Part shown: piece after piece, positions 8,287-17,944 of the stretch
Layout: each line of letters opens with the position of its first letter
Position numbering within the stretch: the stretch's first letter is position 1
Source of the DNA: Calidihabitans tengchongensis
GTDB taxonomy: Bacteria; Sysuimicrobiota; Sysuimicrobiia; Sysuimicrobiales; Kaftiobacteriaceae
Assembly (NCBI GenBank): GCA_031459615.1
Contig: JAVKIE010000001.1
Location: forward strand, 234,890-298,889
Direction of reading: 5' to 3'
Length of the DNA: 64,000 nucleotides
Position numbers and translations under genes: made by a program
The notes under the pieces: model-generated
Database searches by the model: none
What the model saw: only the letters and a program-made list of their open reading frames with translations
Told to the model about the DNA's origin: nothing

Positions 8287-9594
8287 CTACGGGGGCTGCG
8301 GGCCGTTCAGCCGGGCGCGCAGCTGCTGGGCCTGCACCCGGGGCAGTTCGGCCTCCACCGCGATGCCCGACGCCCCGTACTCCTGGTGGAGGATCCGCCC
8401 CTGGCTGAACAGCGCCGCCAGGGTCCCCGCCCGCTCGTACGGCACCACCAGCCGGACCCGCTCGAGGGGCTCGGGCAGCTTCCGGGCGATCACCCGCAGG
8501 AGGTTGAGCAGGCCCACCCGGTGCAGGGCCGAAATGGGCACTCCCTCCCCGACCTCGGCGGCAATCTCCCGCGCCCGGGCTGGTGGCAGACGGTCCACCT
8601 TGTTGATCGCGTGCACCGTCGGCTTGCTGGCGGCGCCCAGGTCGGCCAGGACCGCCCGGACGGCCGCCACCTGGCAGCGCCAGTCGGGGTGGCTGCCATC
8701 CACCACGTGCACCAGGAGGTCCGCCTCGGTCACCTCCTCGAGCGTGGCCCGGAAGGCGGCCACCAGCTGGTGGGGCAGCCGGGAGATGAAGCCGACGGTG
8801 TCCACCAGCAGCACCGGGCGGCCGTTGGGCAGGGTCACCCGGCGGACGGTCGGGTCCAGGGTGGCAAACAGCTTGTCCTCGGTGAACACGCCGGCGTCGG
8901 TCAGCGCGTTCAGCAGGGTGGACTTGCCGGCGTTGGTGTAGCCCACCAGGGCCACCACCGGAAACTGGGCCTGGCGGCGTGCCTGGCGCTGCAGAGCGCG
9001 GTGGCGGCTGATCTCGGCGATCTCCCGGCGCAGGTCGGTGACGCGCCGGCGGATCCGGCGGCGGTCCACCTCCAGCTTGGTTTCCCCGGGGCCCCGGGTG
9101 CCGATGCCTCCCCCCAGCCGGGACAGCCACACACCCCGCCCCGCCAGCCGCGGCAGGAGGTAGATCATCTGGGCGAGTTCCACCTGCAGGCGGCCTTCCC
9201 GGGTCCGGGCCCGGCGGGCGAAGATGTCCAGGACCAGCGCCGTCCGATCCACGACCTTGGTCTGCAGCCGACGCTCCAGGTTGCGTTGCTGGGCGGGGGT
9301 GAGCTCGTCGTCAACGATCACTAGGTCGGCATCCAGCTCGTAGATGGCCCGCGCCAGTTCCTCCACCTTGCCGGCGCCGAGGAAGGTGGCGGGATCGGGG
9401 GCGGAGCGCTTCTGCACCACGGTGCCCACCACCACCGCTCCGGCCGAGGTGGCCAGGCGACGAAGCTCCTCCAGGTCGCCCGCCTCGCCGGACCGAGGCC
9501 GGTACAGAGCCACCAGGATGGCCCGCTCGGGCTGCCCGGGGCGCGGCAGGCGGGCGGGAACGGTGACACCGGCTAGCGGGCGTCCGCTGACGAT
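8287..9594 (-). CDS. hflX: GTPase HflX
   Basis: Ribosome-associated GTPase that splits stalled ribosomes. The N-terminal HflX domain contains GAGKVEELA, followed by the glycine-rich GIGTRGPGETKLEVDRRRI segment. The G domain has G1 GYTNAGKST, G3 DTVGF and G4 NKVD. No ATG, GTG or TTG stands at a sensible start. A strong GGAGGGAGGGAG (9611-9600) sits 5 bp before an in-frame ATC at 9594, giving 435 residues, close to the family norm. A GTG at 9513 would give a shorter 409-residue protein. The gene overlaps the aminotransferase end by about 22 bp. Confidence 0.9.
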   Translation of the reverse strand: MVSGRPLAGVTVPARLPRPGQPERAILVALYRPRSGEAGDLEELRRLATSAGAVVVGTVVQKRSAPDPATFLGAGKVEELARAIYELDADLVIVDDELTPAQQRNLERRLQTKVVDRTALVLDIFARRARTREGRLQVELAQMIYLLPRLAGRGVWLSRLGGGIGTRGPGETKLEVDRRRIRRRVTDLRREIAEISRHRALQRQARRQAQFPVVALVGYTNAGKSTLLNALTDAGVFTEDKLFATLDPTVRRVTLPNGRPVLLVDTVGFISRLPHQLVAAFRATLEEVTEADLLVHVVDGSHPDWRCQVAAVRAVLADLGAASKPTVHAINKVDRLPPARAREIAAEVGEGVPISALHRVGLLNLLRVIARKLPEPLERVRLVVPYERAGTLAALFSQGRILHQEYGASGIAVEAELPRVQAQQLRARLNGPQPP

Positions 9595-10772
9595 ACGGTC
9601 TCCCTCCCTCCAGGCCCGAAGGCCTCCGCCAGCCGCCGCAGGGCCTCGTCCAGGCGGTCGTCGGGCACCGTCAGCGACAGGCGCACGTAGCCTTCCCCCT
9701 GCTGCCCGTACCCTACCCCGGGCGTGACCACGACGCCGGTCCGGTCCAAGACCGTGGCGGCGAACTCCGCCGAGGGCCGGCCGTCGGGGGTGGGCAGCCA
9801 CGCGTAAAACGTCGCCCGCAGGTCCGGGGCGCGCCAGCCCAGCCGGCGCAGGGTCGCCCGCAGGCGGTCGCGCCGGCCCTGGTACACCCGCAGCCGCTCC
9901 CGCAGGGCGTCCTCGGGACCGTCCAGGGCGGCCACGGCGGCGTGCAGGACGGCCCGGAAGACACCCGAGTCCACATTGGTCTTCAGCCGGGCCAGAGCCT
10001 CCACGGCCTGCGCGTGGCCCACGACAAATCCCACCCGCCAGCCGGTCATGCAGTAGGTCTTGGACAGCGAGTGGAACTCGACCGCCACCTCCTTCGCCCC
10101 GGGGACTTCCAGGATGCTGGGCGGGCGGTAGCCATCGTAGGCGATCTCCGAGTAGGAGTTGTCGTGCGCCAGCAGCAGGGCGTGTCGCCGGGCAAACGCC
10201 ACCGCCTCCTCGAAGAACTCCCGGGTCGCCACCGCCCCCGTGGGGTTGTTGGGGTAGTTCAGGAACATCAGCCGCGCCCGGGCCAGCACATCCGCCGGCA
10301 CGCGGTCCAGGTCGGGCAGAAAGCCCCGTTCGGGCCGCAGGGGGAGCGGGTAGGGCACGCCGTCGGCCAGGATGGTGGCAGCCCGGTACACCGGATAGCC
10401 GGGGTCGGGCACCAGGGCCACGTCGCCGGGATCGAGGATCGCCCACGGAAGGTGGGCGATGCCCTCCTTGGACCCGATCAGCGCCAGCACCTCCCGCTGG
10501 GGATCCAGGGCGACGCCGAACCGCCGGGCGTACCAGCGCGCCACCGCCGCGCGGAACTCGGCCGTCCCCCCGTAGGGCGGATACCGGTGGTTGCGGGGAT
10601 CGCTGGCGCCCTCCATCAGGGCGTCCACGATGTGAGACGGGGTCGGCAGGTCAGGATCTCCGACCCCGAGGTTGATGACGTCCACCCCCCGCCGGGCCAG
10701 CTCCTCCTGACGGCGGTCCAGGTCCGCGAACAGGTAGGCGCCGATCTGCTCCAGTCGTCGTGCGACCTGCAT
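9573..10772 (-). CDS. PLP-dependent aminotransferase, LL-diaminopimelate aminotransferase-like
   Basis: Fold-type I aminotransferase of about 399 residues. The PLP lysine lies in SLSKTYCMTGWRVGF. The substrate-contact motifs NYPNNPTGA and YPPYGGTAEFR, with the N-terminal VINLGVGDPDLPTP, match the DapL/AspC-like class that makes LL-diaminopimelate for lysine and peptidoglycan. Alanine or aspartate aminotransferase activity is also possible. I chose the ATG at 10772, just after GGGAGGGGAG; a GTG lies six codons upstream. It sits between miaA and hflX in the mutS operon, with no lysine-pathway gene beside it. Confidence 0.85.
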   Translation of the reverse strand: MQVARRLEQIGAYLFADLDRRQEELARRGVDVINLGVGDPDLPTPSHIVDALMEGASDPRNHRYPPYGGTAEFRAAVARWYARRFGVALDPQREVLALIGSKEGIAHLPWAILDPGDVALVPDPGYPVYRAATILADGVPYPLPLRPERGFLPDLDRVPADVLARARLMFLNYPNNPTGAVATREFFEEAVAFARRHALLLAHDNSYSEIAYDGYRPPSILEVPGAKEVAVEFHSLSKTYCMTGWRVGFVVGHAQAVEALARLKTNVDSGVFRAVLHAAVAALDGPEDALRERLRVYQGRRDRLRATLRRLGWRAPDLRATFYAWLPTPDGRPSAEFAATVLDRTGVVVTPGVGYGQQGEGYVRLSLTVPDDRLDEALRRLAEAFGPGGRETVSSADAR

Positions 10773-10818
10773 TCTCCCCTCCCGGGTCACGTCGTCCGGG
10801 CAGCAGCCCGCTCCGGCT

Positions 10819-11763
10819 TCACTGTAGCATGGCGGCCACGGCCTCGGCCACCTGCGCCGGGGTCAGATCGTCCACGTCCAGCCAGCGGATGCGGGGGTCG
10901 CGGCGGAACCAGATCCATTGCCGGCGAGCATAGCGGCGGGTATTGCGCACCAGGCGCGCCACCGCCTCGGCCAGGGTGCACTCCCCGCGCAGGTAGGCGG
11001 CGATCTCCTTGTAGCCCAGCCCCTGCATGGCCGGCAGGCGGGGGTCGTAGCCCCGCTCCAGCAGGACGCGCACCTCGTCCACCAGGCCGCGCTCCAGCTG
11101 CTCGCGCACCCGGGCCTCGATGCGGCGGTACAGGGCTGCGCGGTCCATGGTCAGGCCGATCTGGACCGCCGCCCCCACCGGATCGGCCCGCTGGAGCTCG
11201 GAGATCGGCCGGCCGGTGTGGGCGTAGACCTCCAGGGCCCGGACCAGCCGGCGCACGTTGCGGGGGTGGATGCGCGCGGCGGCCACGGGGTCCACCTCCC
11301 GCAGGCGCGCGTGCAGGATGCCCGGCTGCCTGCGCTCGTCGTCCTCCAGGCGCGCCCGCAGGTCCGGGTCCGGAGGCACCGGGGGGATGGTGAAGCCATC
11401 CACCACGGCCCGGATGTACAGTCCCGTACCGCCCACCAGCAGCGGCACGCGCCCCCGGCTGCGGATCGCCTCCAGGGCGGCGGCGGCCAGCGTCCGGTAG
11501 GTGGCCAGGGTCACGGTCTGGTCGGGGTCCGCCACGTCCAGCAGGTGGTGCGGGACCCGCCGGCGCTGCTCGGGGGTGGGCTTGGCGGTGCCGATGTCCA
11601 TTCCCCGGTACAGCGTCCGGGAGTCGGCGCAGACGATCTCCCCGCCGATGCGCAAGGCCAGTTCCACGGCCGCGGCGGTCTTGCCCACCGCCGTGGGGCC
11701 GCAGAGCACCACCAGGGGTGGGACGCTTCCTCCCGCAGAGGTGTCTAGCGGCGCAGGAACCAC
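10819..11763 (-). CDS. miaA: tRNA dimethylallyltransferase
   Basis: Adds a dimethylallyl group to A37 of tRNAs that read UNN codons. The P-loop GPTAVGKT, the DSRTLYRGMDIGTAKPT segment, GGTGLYIRA and the C-terminal RRYARRQWIWFR are hallmark motifs. The GTG at 11763 overlaps the end of mutL by 19 bp and gives 314 residues, the normal size. It lies downstream of mutL and upstream of the hflX pair, the same neighbourhood as in many bacteria. Confidence 0.95.
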   Translation of the reverse strand: MVPAPLDTSAGGSVPPLVVLCGPTAVGKTAAAVELALRIGGEIVCADSRTLYRGMDIGTAKPTPEQRRRVPHHLLDVADPDQTVTLATYRTLAAAALEAIRSRGRVPLLVGGTGLYIRAVVDGFTIPPVPPDPDLRARLEDDERRQPGILHARLREVDPVAAARIHPRNVRRLVRALEVYAHTGRPISELQRADPVGAAVQIGLTMDRAALYRRIEARVREQLERGLVDEVRVLLERGYDPRLPAMQGLGYKEIAAYLRGECTLAEAVARLVRNTRRYARRQWIWFRRDPRIRWLDVDDLTPAQVAEAVAAMLQ

Positions 11764-13475
11764 GACTCCAGCCGGGCGCGGGGAACCATGATGAGGGTGG
11801 GCCGGCCGTGGAAGCAGGTGAATGGATCGCGGGTGCGGGCCAGGTCCGCCAGCAGGGACGCCATCTCCTCGACGGACAGGGCATCTCCCGCCCGCACCGC
11901 CGACCGGCAGGCGGTGGCGATGGTCAGCCGTTCCAGGATGTCCTCCCCCGCCCGCAGGCGGTCCCCCGCTCCCACCTCGGCGAGGAGATCGGCCAGCAGG
12001 CGTCCGGGGGCCAGAGGGGCGGCGATCGCGGGGACGGCCCGGACCAGGACCGTCGCTTCCCCGAACTCGTCCAGGACCCATCCCATCCCGGCCAGGGCGT
12101 CGGCACAGGCTCTGAGCAGGGCCGCCTGCTCGGGGCGCAGTTCCACCACCGCCGGGGGGACGATCCCCTGGCCGGTGGCCATCCCGGCACGGCGCCGGTC
12201 CAGCAGGCGCTCGTAGAGGACGCGCTCGTGGGCGGCGTGCTGGTCGACGATCACCAAGCCCTCGGGGCCTTCCGCCAGCAGGTAGGTGCGGTGCAGCTGT
12301 CCCACCAGGCGCAGCGCCGGCAGGCGCCCGGCGGCGGGAATCTCCACCGCCGGGGTGACGGCGGCCGTCCCGGCCGCGATCGGGAGATCCCCGGGCTCGG
12401 CCACGGCGCCGGGAACGTCCCATCCCCGCGAGCCCACCGCCGGGATGAGGATCTGCGTCCGCAGTGCCCCCTGCACCGCCCGGAAGGCGGCGGCGCACAC
12501 CGCGCGCTCGTCGACAAAGCGCACCTCTGCCTTGCGGGGGTGGACGTTCACGTCCACCCGCTCGGGGGGCACGTCCACGAACAGGACGAACGGCGGGTGG
12601 CGGCCGGCGGGGACCAGCTGGCGGTAGGCCTCCTCCACCGCGGCGGTCAGCGCCCGGCTGTGGACGGGGCGCCGGTTGACGTACAGGTACTGCAGACGCC
12701 GCGTCCCCTGCGCCATCTCGGGCCTGCCGGCCCATCCCCACACCCGCAGCCCGCCTCCCTCCTCCGCCACCGCCACCATGCCCCCGGCCTCCTGGGCGCC
12801 CACCACGGCCGCCAGGCGGTCGGCCGGGCTGGCCGGGGGGAAGCGGCGGACCTCGGCGCCGGCGTGGATCAGGCGGAAGCCCACCTGGGGGCACGCGAGG
12901 GCCAGGCGGTCCACCGCCTCCACGATGAGCGCGAACTCCCGGGCGGGAGAGCGGAGGAACTTGCGCCGCGCCGGGGTGTTGTAGAACAGGTGGCGGACGG
13001 TGACCACGGTCCCGGCCGGCGCGCTCGCCGGTTCGTCGGCCTCGATCTCCCCTCCCCGCACCCGCAGCCGCCGGCCCAGGGTCCCTCCCGGGGGCGCGCT
13101 CACGATCTCCAGCAGCGAGACGGCGGCGATGCTGGGCAGAGCCTCCCCCCGAAACCCGAACGACCGGATGGCGGCCAGGTCGTCGGCGGAGGAGATCTTG
13201 CTGGTCGCAAACCGGCGGACCGCCAGCGGGACATCGTCGGGGTGCATGCCGCCGCCGTCGTCGGCGACCCGGATGAGGTTCAGCCCTGCCGCTTCGACCT
13301 CGATCACCACCCGCGTGGCGCCGGCGTCCAGGCTGTTCTCCACCAGTTCCTTCACCACCGACGCCGGACGCTCCACCACCTCGCCGGCGGCGATGCGGTC
13401 GGCCACGGACGGGTCGAGGATCCGGATGCGGTCCACGGCGGACGGCGGCCCGGACGCCGGCTCCACGGGTGTCAC
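11745..13475 (-). CDS. mutL: DNA mismatch repair protein MutL
   Basis: ATPase and endonuclease of mismatch repair. The N-terminal GHKL motifs are VVKELVENSLDAGA, DDGGGM and FGFRGEALPSI. The C-terminal domain contains DQHAAHERVLYE, which fits the metal-binding endonuclease motif DQHA(X)2E(X)4E, so this is a nicking MutL that needs no MutH. The GTG start at 13475 forms a GTGA overlap with the mutS stop, implying coupled translation. Length is 576 residues. Confidence 0.96.
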   Translation of the reverse strand: MTPVEPASGPPSAVDRIRILDPSVADRIAAGEVVERPASVVKELVENSLDAGATRVVIEVEAAGLNLIRVADDGGGMHPDDVPLAVRRFATSKISSADDLAAIRSFGFRGEALPSIAAVSLLEIVSAPPGGTLGRRLRVRGGEIEADEPASAPAGTVVTVRHLFYNTPARRKFLRSPAREFALIVEAVDRLALACPQVGFRLIHAGAEVRRFPPASPADRLAAVVGAQEAGGMVAVAEEGGGLRVWGWAGRPEMAQGTRRLQYLYVNRRPVHSRALTAAVEEAYRQLVPAGRHPPFVLFVDVPPERVDVNVHPRKAEVRFVDERAVCAAAFRAVQGALRTQILIPAVGSRGWDVPGAVAEPGDLPIAAGTAAVTPAVEIPAAGRLPALRLVGQLHRTYLLAEGPEGLVIVDQHAAHERVLYERLLDRRRAGMATGQGIVPPAVVELRPEQAALLRACADALAGMGWVLDEFGEATVLVRAVPAIAAPLAPGRLLADLLAEVGAGDRLRAGEDILERLTIATACRSAVRAGDALSVEEMASLLADLARTRDPFTCFHGRPTLIMVPRARLESWFLRR

Positions 13476-16153
13476 TGCGGAGAATCCGGTGCCTTCCGGC
13501 GCATCCGGACCACCTTGCCCCCTTCCGGCGCGCGGGCGGCGTACTGGCGGCGCAGCCGCTCCCGCAGGTCGTGGAGGGCGGCCATCGCCTCCATCGGCGT
13601 CATCGACTCCAGGGGCAGCGCCAGCAGGGCCTCCTCCACCTCCGACGGGACCGCCAGGGGCAGGGACAGCTGCCAGGCCCCGACGGCGCGGGAGGGGACG
13701 GGCGGCAGGAACGACTCGCCGGCCGGGGCCGGGCGGGCGGTGGCTTCCAGGCGCTCCAGGATGCGCCGCGCCTGGGCGATGACCGCCGGGGGGAGGCCGG
13801 CCAGCTGCGCCACGTGGATGCCGTAACTGCGGTCGGCGCGGCCGTCGGCCACCCGGCGCAGGAAGACGATCCGCTGGCCCTCGTCCCGGACCAGCATGGT
13901 CACGTTGTGGACCCGGGGCAGCAGGTCGGCCAGCTCGGTCAGCTCGTGGTAGTGGGTGGCGAACAGGGTGCGGGCGCCGACGTGGTCGTGCAGGTACTCC
14001 ACCACCGCCCACGCCAGGCTCATCCCGTCGTAGGTGGAGGTCCCCCGCCCCACCTCGTCCAGGATGATCAGGCTGCGGGGGGAGGCGTGGTGCAGGATGT
14101 GGGCGACCTCCTGCATCTCCACGAGAAATGTGCTGCGCCCCGTGGCCAGGTCGTCGGTGGCCCCCACCCGGGTGAAGATCCGGTCCACCAGGCCGATCCG
14201 CGCGGCCGCGGCGGGGACGAACGACCCGATCTGGGCCAGGAGCACGATGAGGGCGGTCTGGCGCAGGTAGGTGGACTTGCCGGCCATGTTGGGCCCGGTG
14301 ACGATGAGGATGGCCCGGTCGTGGGCCGACATCGTCAGGTCGTTGGGGACGAAGCGCTCCTCGGGCTGCGCCCGCTCCACCACCGGGTGGCGGCCGGCGC
14401 GGATCTCCAGCACGGGCTCGTCGGTGATCTCCGGGCGGGCATAACCTCCCACCACCGCCGCCTCGGCCAGCGCCGCCAGGGCGTCCAGATCGGCCACCGC
14501 GTCGGCCGTGCGCAGCAGAGGGCCTGCCTGCGCGGCCACCCGGTCCCGCACCTGGGCGAACAGCGAGGCCTCCAGCTCGGCGATCCGCTCCTCGGCCCCC
14601 AGGATGGCGGCTTCCTTCTCCTTCATCTCCTGGGTGACGAAGCGCTCCGCCCCGACCAGGGTCTGCTTGCGGACGTAGTCGGGAGGCACCAGGTGCAGGT
14701 TGGGCCGGGTCACCTCCAGGTAGTACCCGAAGACCTTGTTGTAGCCGACCCGCAGAGATTTGATCCCGGTCCGCTGCCGCTCGGCGGCCTCCAGGGTGGC
14801 GATCCAGGTCTTGCCCTCCCGGCTCAGGCGCCGCAGTTCGTCCAGCTCGGGGCTGTAGCCGTCCCGGATGATGCCGCCGTCCTGGGCGGAGGCGGGCGGG
14901 CTGTCCACCAGGGCCGCGCCGACGAGCGCCACCACGTCGGCGTGGGCGTCCACCTGGCCGCGCAGGTCCAGTAGCTGCGCGGGCAGCTCGCCGGCCAGGG
15001 CCGCGGCCAGCGCCGGAAGGCGGCGCAGAGATCCCGCCAGGGCCACCAGGTCCCGGGGGGTCGCCGACCCGTGGCCGACCCGGCTGACCAGCCGGTGCAG
15101 GTCGGCCAGCCCCCGCAGCGCGGATCGCACGTCCTCGCGCACCCGGGTCCGCTCCGCCAGGTACGCCACCGCCTCCTGGCGGCGGAGGATGGCCGCGCGA
15201 TCCCGGAGCGGTTGCAGCAGCCACTGGCGCAGCCGGCGAGCACCCATGGGCGTGAGGGTCTGGTCCAGGACCTCCAGCAGCGTGCCCGTCCGCCCCCCGT
15301 CCCGCAGGTTGCGGACCAGTTCGAGGTTCCGGCGCGTGGCCTCGTCCACCACCGGGCCACCGTCGGCGCTATAGGTCACGAGGCGCCACAGGTGGCTGAG
15401 GGATCCCCGCTGGGTCTGCTGCAGGTACCACAGCAGCGCCCCGGCCGCCGCCACCGCGAGGGGCAGGTGCTCGCATCCGAATCCGTCCAGGGTCGCCACC
15501 TGGAAGTGCGCGAGCAGTCTCTGCCGGGCAGTGTGTGGTTCGAACGTCCACGCCTCCAGGGGCGTGAGGTGGCTGCCCTCCGGCAGCAGGCTCCGGACGG
15601 CGTCGGCGTGGTCGTCGGGCACCAGGACCTCCCGGGCGGCCAGGCGGGCGAGTTCGTCCGCCACCCGCCCCGCCGCGTCGTCCCCGGTCAGCTCGGTCAC
15701 CTGGAACTCCCCGGTGGACAGGTCGGCCGCCGCCAGCCCCCAGCCGTCGGCGCCCGGGCGCAGGGCCACCAGGAAGTTGTTGGCGGGGCCGGGCAGGAGC
15801 GCGGGTTCCACCAGCGTCCCGGGCGTGACGACCCGTACCACGTCGCGGCGCACCAGGCCGCGAGCCCGGCGCGGGTCTTCCAGCTGCTCGCAGATGGCGA
15901 TGCGGTGACCCCGCTCCACCAGCCGGGCCAGATAGCTGTCCAGGGCGTGGTGGGGGATCCCGCACATGGGAACCCGCCGGCCCTTGCCCACCTCCCGGGA
16001 GGTGAGGGTGATCTCCAGGTCCCGGGCGGCCACCACCGCATCGTCGAAGAACAGCTCGTAGAAGTCGCCCAGCCGGAACATCAGCAGCATGCCGGGATAG
16101 CGGGCCCGCAGCTGCTGGTACTGGCGCATCATGGGGGTCAGATCCCGCTGCAC
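13472..16153 (-). CDS. mutS: DNA mismatch repair protein MutS
   Basis: Mismatch-recognition ATPase of 893 residues. The N-terminal mismatch-binding loop contains MLLMFRLGDFYELFFDDA, with the conserved Phe-X-Glu as FYE. Walker A is GPNMAGKST, and Walker B is LIILDEVGRGTSTYDG. The GTG at 16153 follows GGAGGA at good spacing and sits just before QRDLTPMMRQY, the typical MutS beginning. The preceding intergenic region (16154-16331) is shared with a divergent diguanylate cyclase; it holds a short AT-rich patch near 16285 but no convincing promoter pair. Confidence 0.96.
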   Translation of the reverse strand: MQRDLTPMMRQYQQLRARYPGMLLMFRLGDFYELFFDDAVVAARDLEITLTSREVGKGRRVPMCGIPHHALDSYLARLVERGHRIAICEQLEDPRRARGLVRRDVVRVVTPGTLVEPALLPGPANNFLVALRPGADGWGLAAADLSTGEFQVTELTGDDAAGRVADELARLAAREVLVPDDHADAVRSLLPEGSHLTPLEAWTFEPHTARQRLLAHFQVATLDGFGCEHLPLAVAAAGALLWYLQQTQRGSLSHLWRLVTYSADGGPVVDEATRRNLELVRNLRDGGRTGTLLEVLDQTLTPMGARRLRQWLLQPLRDRAAILRRQEAVAYLAERTRVREDVRSALRGLADLHRLVSRVGHGSATPRDLVALAGSLRRLPALAAALAGELPAQLLDLRGQVDAHADVVALVGAALVDSPPASAQDGGIIRDGYSPELDELRRLSREGKTWIATLEAAERQRTGIKSLRVGYNKVFGYYLEVTRPNLHLVPPDYVRKQTLVGAERFVTQEMKEKEAAILGAEERIAELEASLFAQVRDRVAAQAGPLLRTADAVADLDALAALAEAAVVGGYARPEITDEPVLEIRAGRHPVVERAQPEERFVPNDLTMSAHDRAILIVTGPNMAGKSTYLRQTALIVLLAQIGSFVPAAAARIGLVDRIFTRVGATDDLATGRSTFLVEMQEVAHILHHASPRSLIILDEVGRGTSTYDGMSLAWAVVEYLHDHVGARTLFATHYHELTELADLLPRVHNVTMLVRDEGQRIVFLRRVADGRADRSYGIHVAQLAGLPPAVIAQARRILERLEATARPAPAGESFLPPVPSRAVGAWQLSLPLAVPSEVEEALLALPLESMTPMEAMAALHDLRERLRRQYAARAPEGGKVVRMRRKAPDSPQ

Positions 16154-16331
16154 GCCATCCTCCTTCGACGGCCGTCCGACCGCCCACCTGCGGGCGGCGG
16201 TGAGACGAGAAAGACAAGCGGCGTCAAACCGATATCCGCGGGAGATGTCCGGCCGAAAGGCCTGAACCACCGGCCGAGCGAGGAATATAACTTGCTACCT
16301 GGATCCAGACGTCCTCGCGCGCGAAGGGTGT

Positions 16332-17426
16332 GTGCGGGATGACGGACCGATGATCAGCGAATCCGACAGGCAACGCCGCATGACCCACGGCCTGCTCACG
16401 GCCACCGCCGGGCTGCTGCTGGCGCTGGCCATTGCCTGCACCCTGGGCCACCTGAGCCCGCGCCCGCCGGCACCCGGCCAGTGCGTCCTGGCCCTGGTGG
16501 TCACCGTGGTCGTGCAGGGGATCCTGGGGGTGGCGGTGCGCCGGCGGTGGGCCTGCGTTCTGCGGCGGGACAGGCACTTCGTGTACGGGCCGATGGTCGC
16601 GGCCACCGGGCTGCTCATCCTCTACGTCTACACGGTCCCGTCCATGCGGGCGGCGCTCCTGATGGCCTGGCTGGCCGCGCCCGTCTTCCTGGCGGGGTTG
16701 GTGGGCTTCGCGGGGGTGTTCGGCCTGTCGGCGCTCATGGCGGCGGGCTACCTGGGCATGGTGGGGCTGCTGGCCCGCCAGGGCCACCCCGTGGCGGTGA
16801 CCGGAGAGGCCGCGACGGTGGCCGTGTTCCTGCTGATCAATGCCTACTCGGGGGTGGTGTTCGAGCGCCTGCGGCGCCAGCGGGAGGAGCGCAAGGCCCT
16901 GCGGGCCCGCCTGGCGGAACTGGCCATCACCGATCCTCTGACGGGCCTGTACAACCGCCGTCACTTCGAGGAGATCCTGCGCGCCGAGCTGGCCCGCATC
17001 CGGCGGTACGGCGGATGCTGTTCGGTGGCCATGATCGACCTGGACTTCTTCAAGGCCTACAACGACAGTCTGGGCCACCTGGTCGGCGACGCCCTGCTGC
17101 GCGAGCTGGCAGCGCTGCTGCGGGCCCACCTGCGGACCAGCGACGTGCTGGCGCGGTACGGCGGTGAGGAGTTCGCGCTGATCATGGTCAACACTGCCAA
17201 AGCTGACGCCGTGGAGGTCCTGGAGAGGCTGCGCGCGGTGGTGGAGCAGTACCCCTTCCGGGGCGGCCGGGTCCAGCCCCAGGGCCGCCTCACGGTGAGC
17301 GTGGGGATCGCCTCCTGTCCCGAGGACGGCTACGAGTACGACCAGCTGATGCAGGTGGCCGACGGTGCCCTCTACGCCGCCAAGCGCCTGGGTCGCAACC
17401 AGGTCCGCGCCGCCCTGTCGGGTTGA
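16332..17426 (+). CDS. Membrane-bound GGDEF diguanylate cyclase
   Basis: Makes the second messenger cyclic di-GMP from GTP. About six hydrophobic segments fill the first ~185 residues. A short coiled linker (RLRRQREERKALRARLAEL) leads into a complete GGDEF domain with ITDPLTGLYNRRHF, DLDFFKAYNDSLGHLVGD and GGEEF. An RTSD inhibitory site lies five residues before GGEEF, so feedback inhibition by c-di-GMP is likely. The start is uncertain: GTG 16332 follows AAGGGTG, while ATG 16350 is an alternative. The signal sensed by the membrane part is unknown. Confidence 0.88.
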   Translation: MRDDGPMISESDRQRRMTHGLLTATAGLLLALAIACTLGHLSPRPPAPGQCVLALVVTVVVQGILGVAVRRRWACVLRRDRHFVYGPMVAATGLLILYVYTVPSMRAALLMAWLAAPVFLAGLVGFAGVFGLSALMAAGYLGMVGLLARQGHPVAVTGEAATVAVFLLINAYSGVVFERLRRQREERKALRARLAELAITDPLTGLYNRRHFEEILRAELARIRRYGGCCSVAMIDLDFFKAYNDSLGHLVGDALLRELAALLRAHLRTSDVLARYGGEEFALIMVNTAKADAVEVLERLRAVVEQYPFRGGRVQPQGRLTVSVGIASCPEDGYEYDQLMQVADGALYAAKRLGRNQVRAALSG

Positions 17427-17627
17427 GGGTCACCCCACCGCCGGCCGAACCTCGCGACTTCCCTCAATCTGTCCGCTATCTTCCCCTGTTCCGTCCCGGA
17501 TCTCCCACCCCCCGGGCGAGCGCGGGAAGACTTCACCGGCGCGGCACGGGGGTTGCTCTTCTGTCGGGGTGGCGCCGGAGGTGGTCTCGACCCTGCGGGG
17601 CACGGATAACGGGAGGATCGTGGAGCG

Positions 17628-17786
17628 ATGCGCTACGAGGAGTTCGATGTGATCCAGTCGCGGTTCAACGACCTGGACCGCCGGTTGCAGGTGGTTCTGG
17701 TGGGGTGGGTGGTGAGCTTCGCCGCCTTCCTGGTGGGCCTGCGGTTGCTCACGGCCAACGCCACGCTGCTTTCCCTGATCCGGTAG
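17628..17786 (+). CDS. Small single-pass membrane protein
   Basis: A 52-residue ORF with GGGAGG about 11 bp upstream of the ATG. The polar N-terminus (MRYEEFDVIQSRFNDLDRR) looks helical and is followed by one clear membrane segment (LQVVLVGWVVSFAAFLVGL). I do not recognise a family. Its place between a diguanylate cyclase and a protein related to the CBS-GGDEF C-terminus suggests a link to that signalling, but this is only context. Confidence 0.45.
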   Translation: MRYEEFDVIQSRFNDLDRRLQVVLVGWVVSFAAFLVGLRLLTANATLLSLIR

Positions 17787-17813
17787 CGGGATCCCCTCCC
17801 CTCCCGCACCGCC

Positions 17814-17849
17814 CCGGCCGGGGCCGGAGAAGGATCCGGCCCCGGCCGG
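17814..17849 (+). terminator. Perfect 15-bp GC hairpin
   Basis: CCGGCCGGGGCCGGA and its exact complement flank the loop GAAGGA, 28 bp after the small membrane ORF. There is no T tract, so it may terminate transcription or protect an mRNA 3' end rather than act as a classic Rho-independent terminator. Confidence 0.5.
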
Positions 17850-17944
17850 CCTGTGTCCGGGGCCGCCGGGGAGCCGCCTCGGGTTGCGATGTGGCATGAA
17901 AATTGCTCTACCTGGTAACGAGTAGCCTGCTCCGGGAGGATGCC

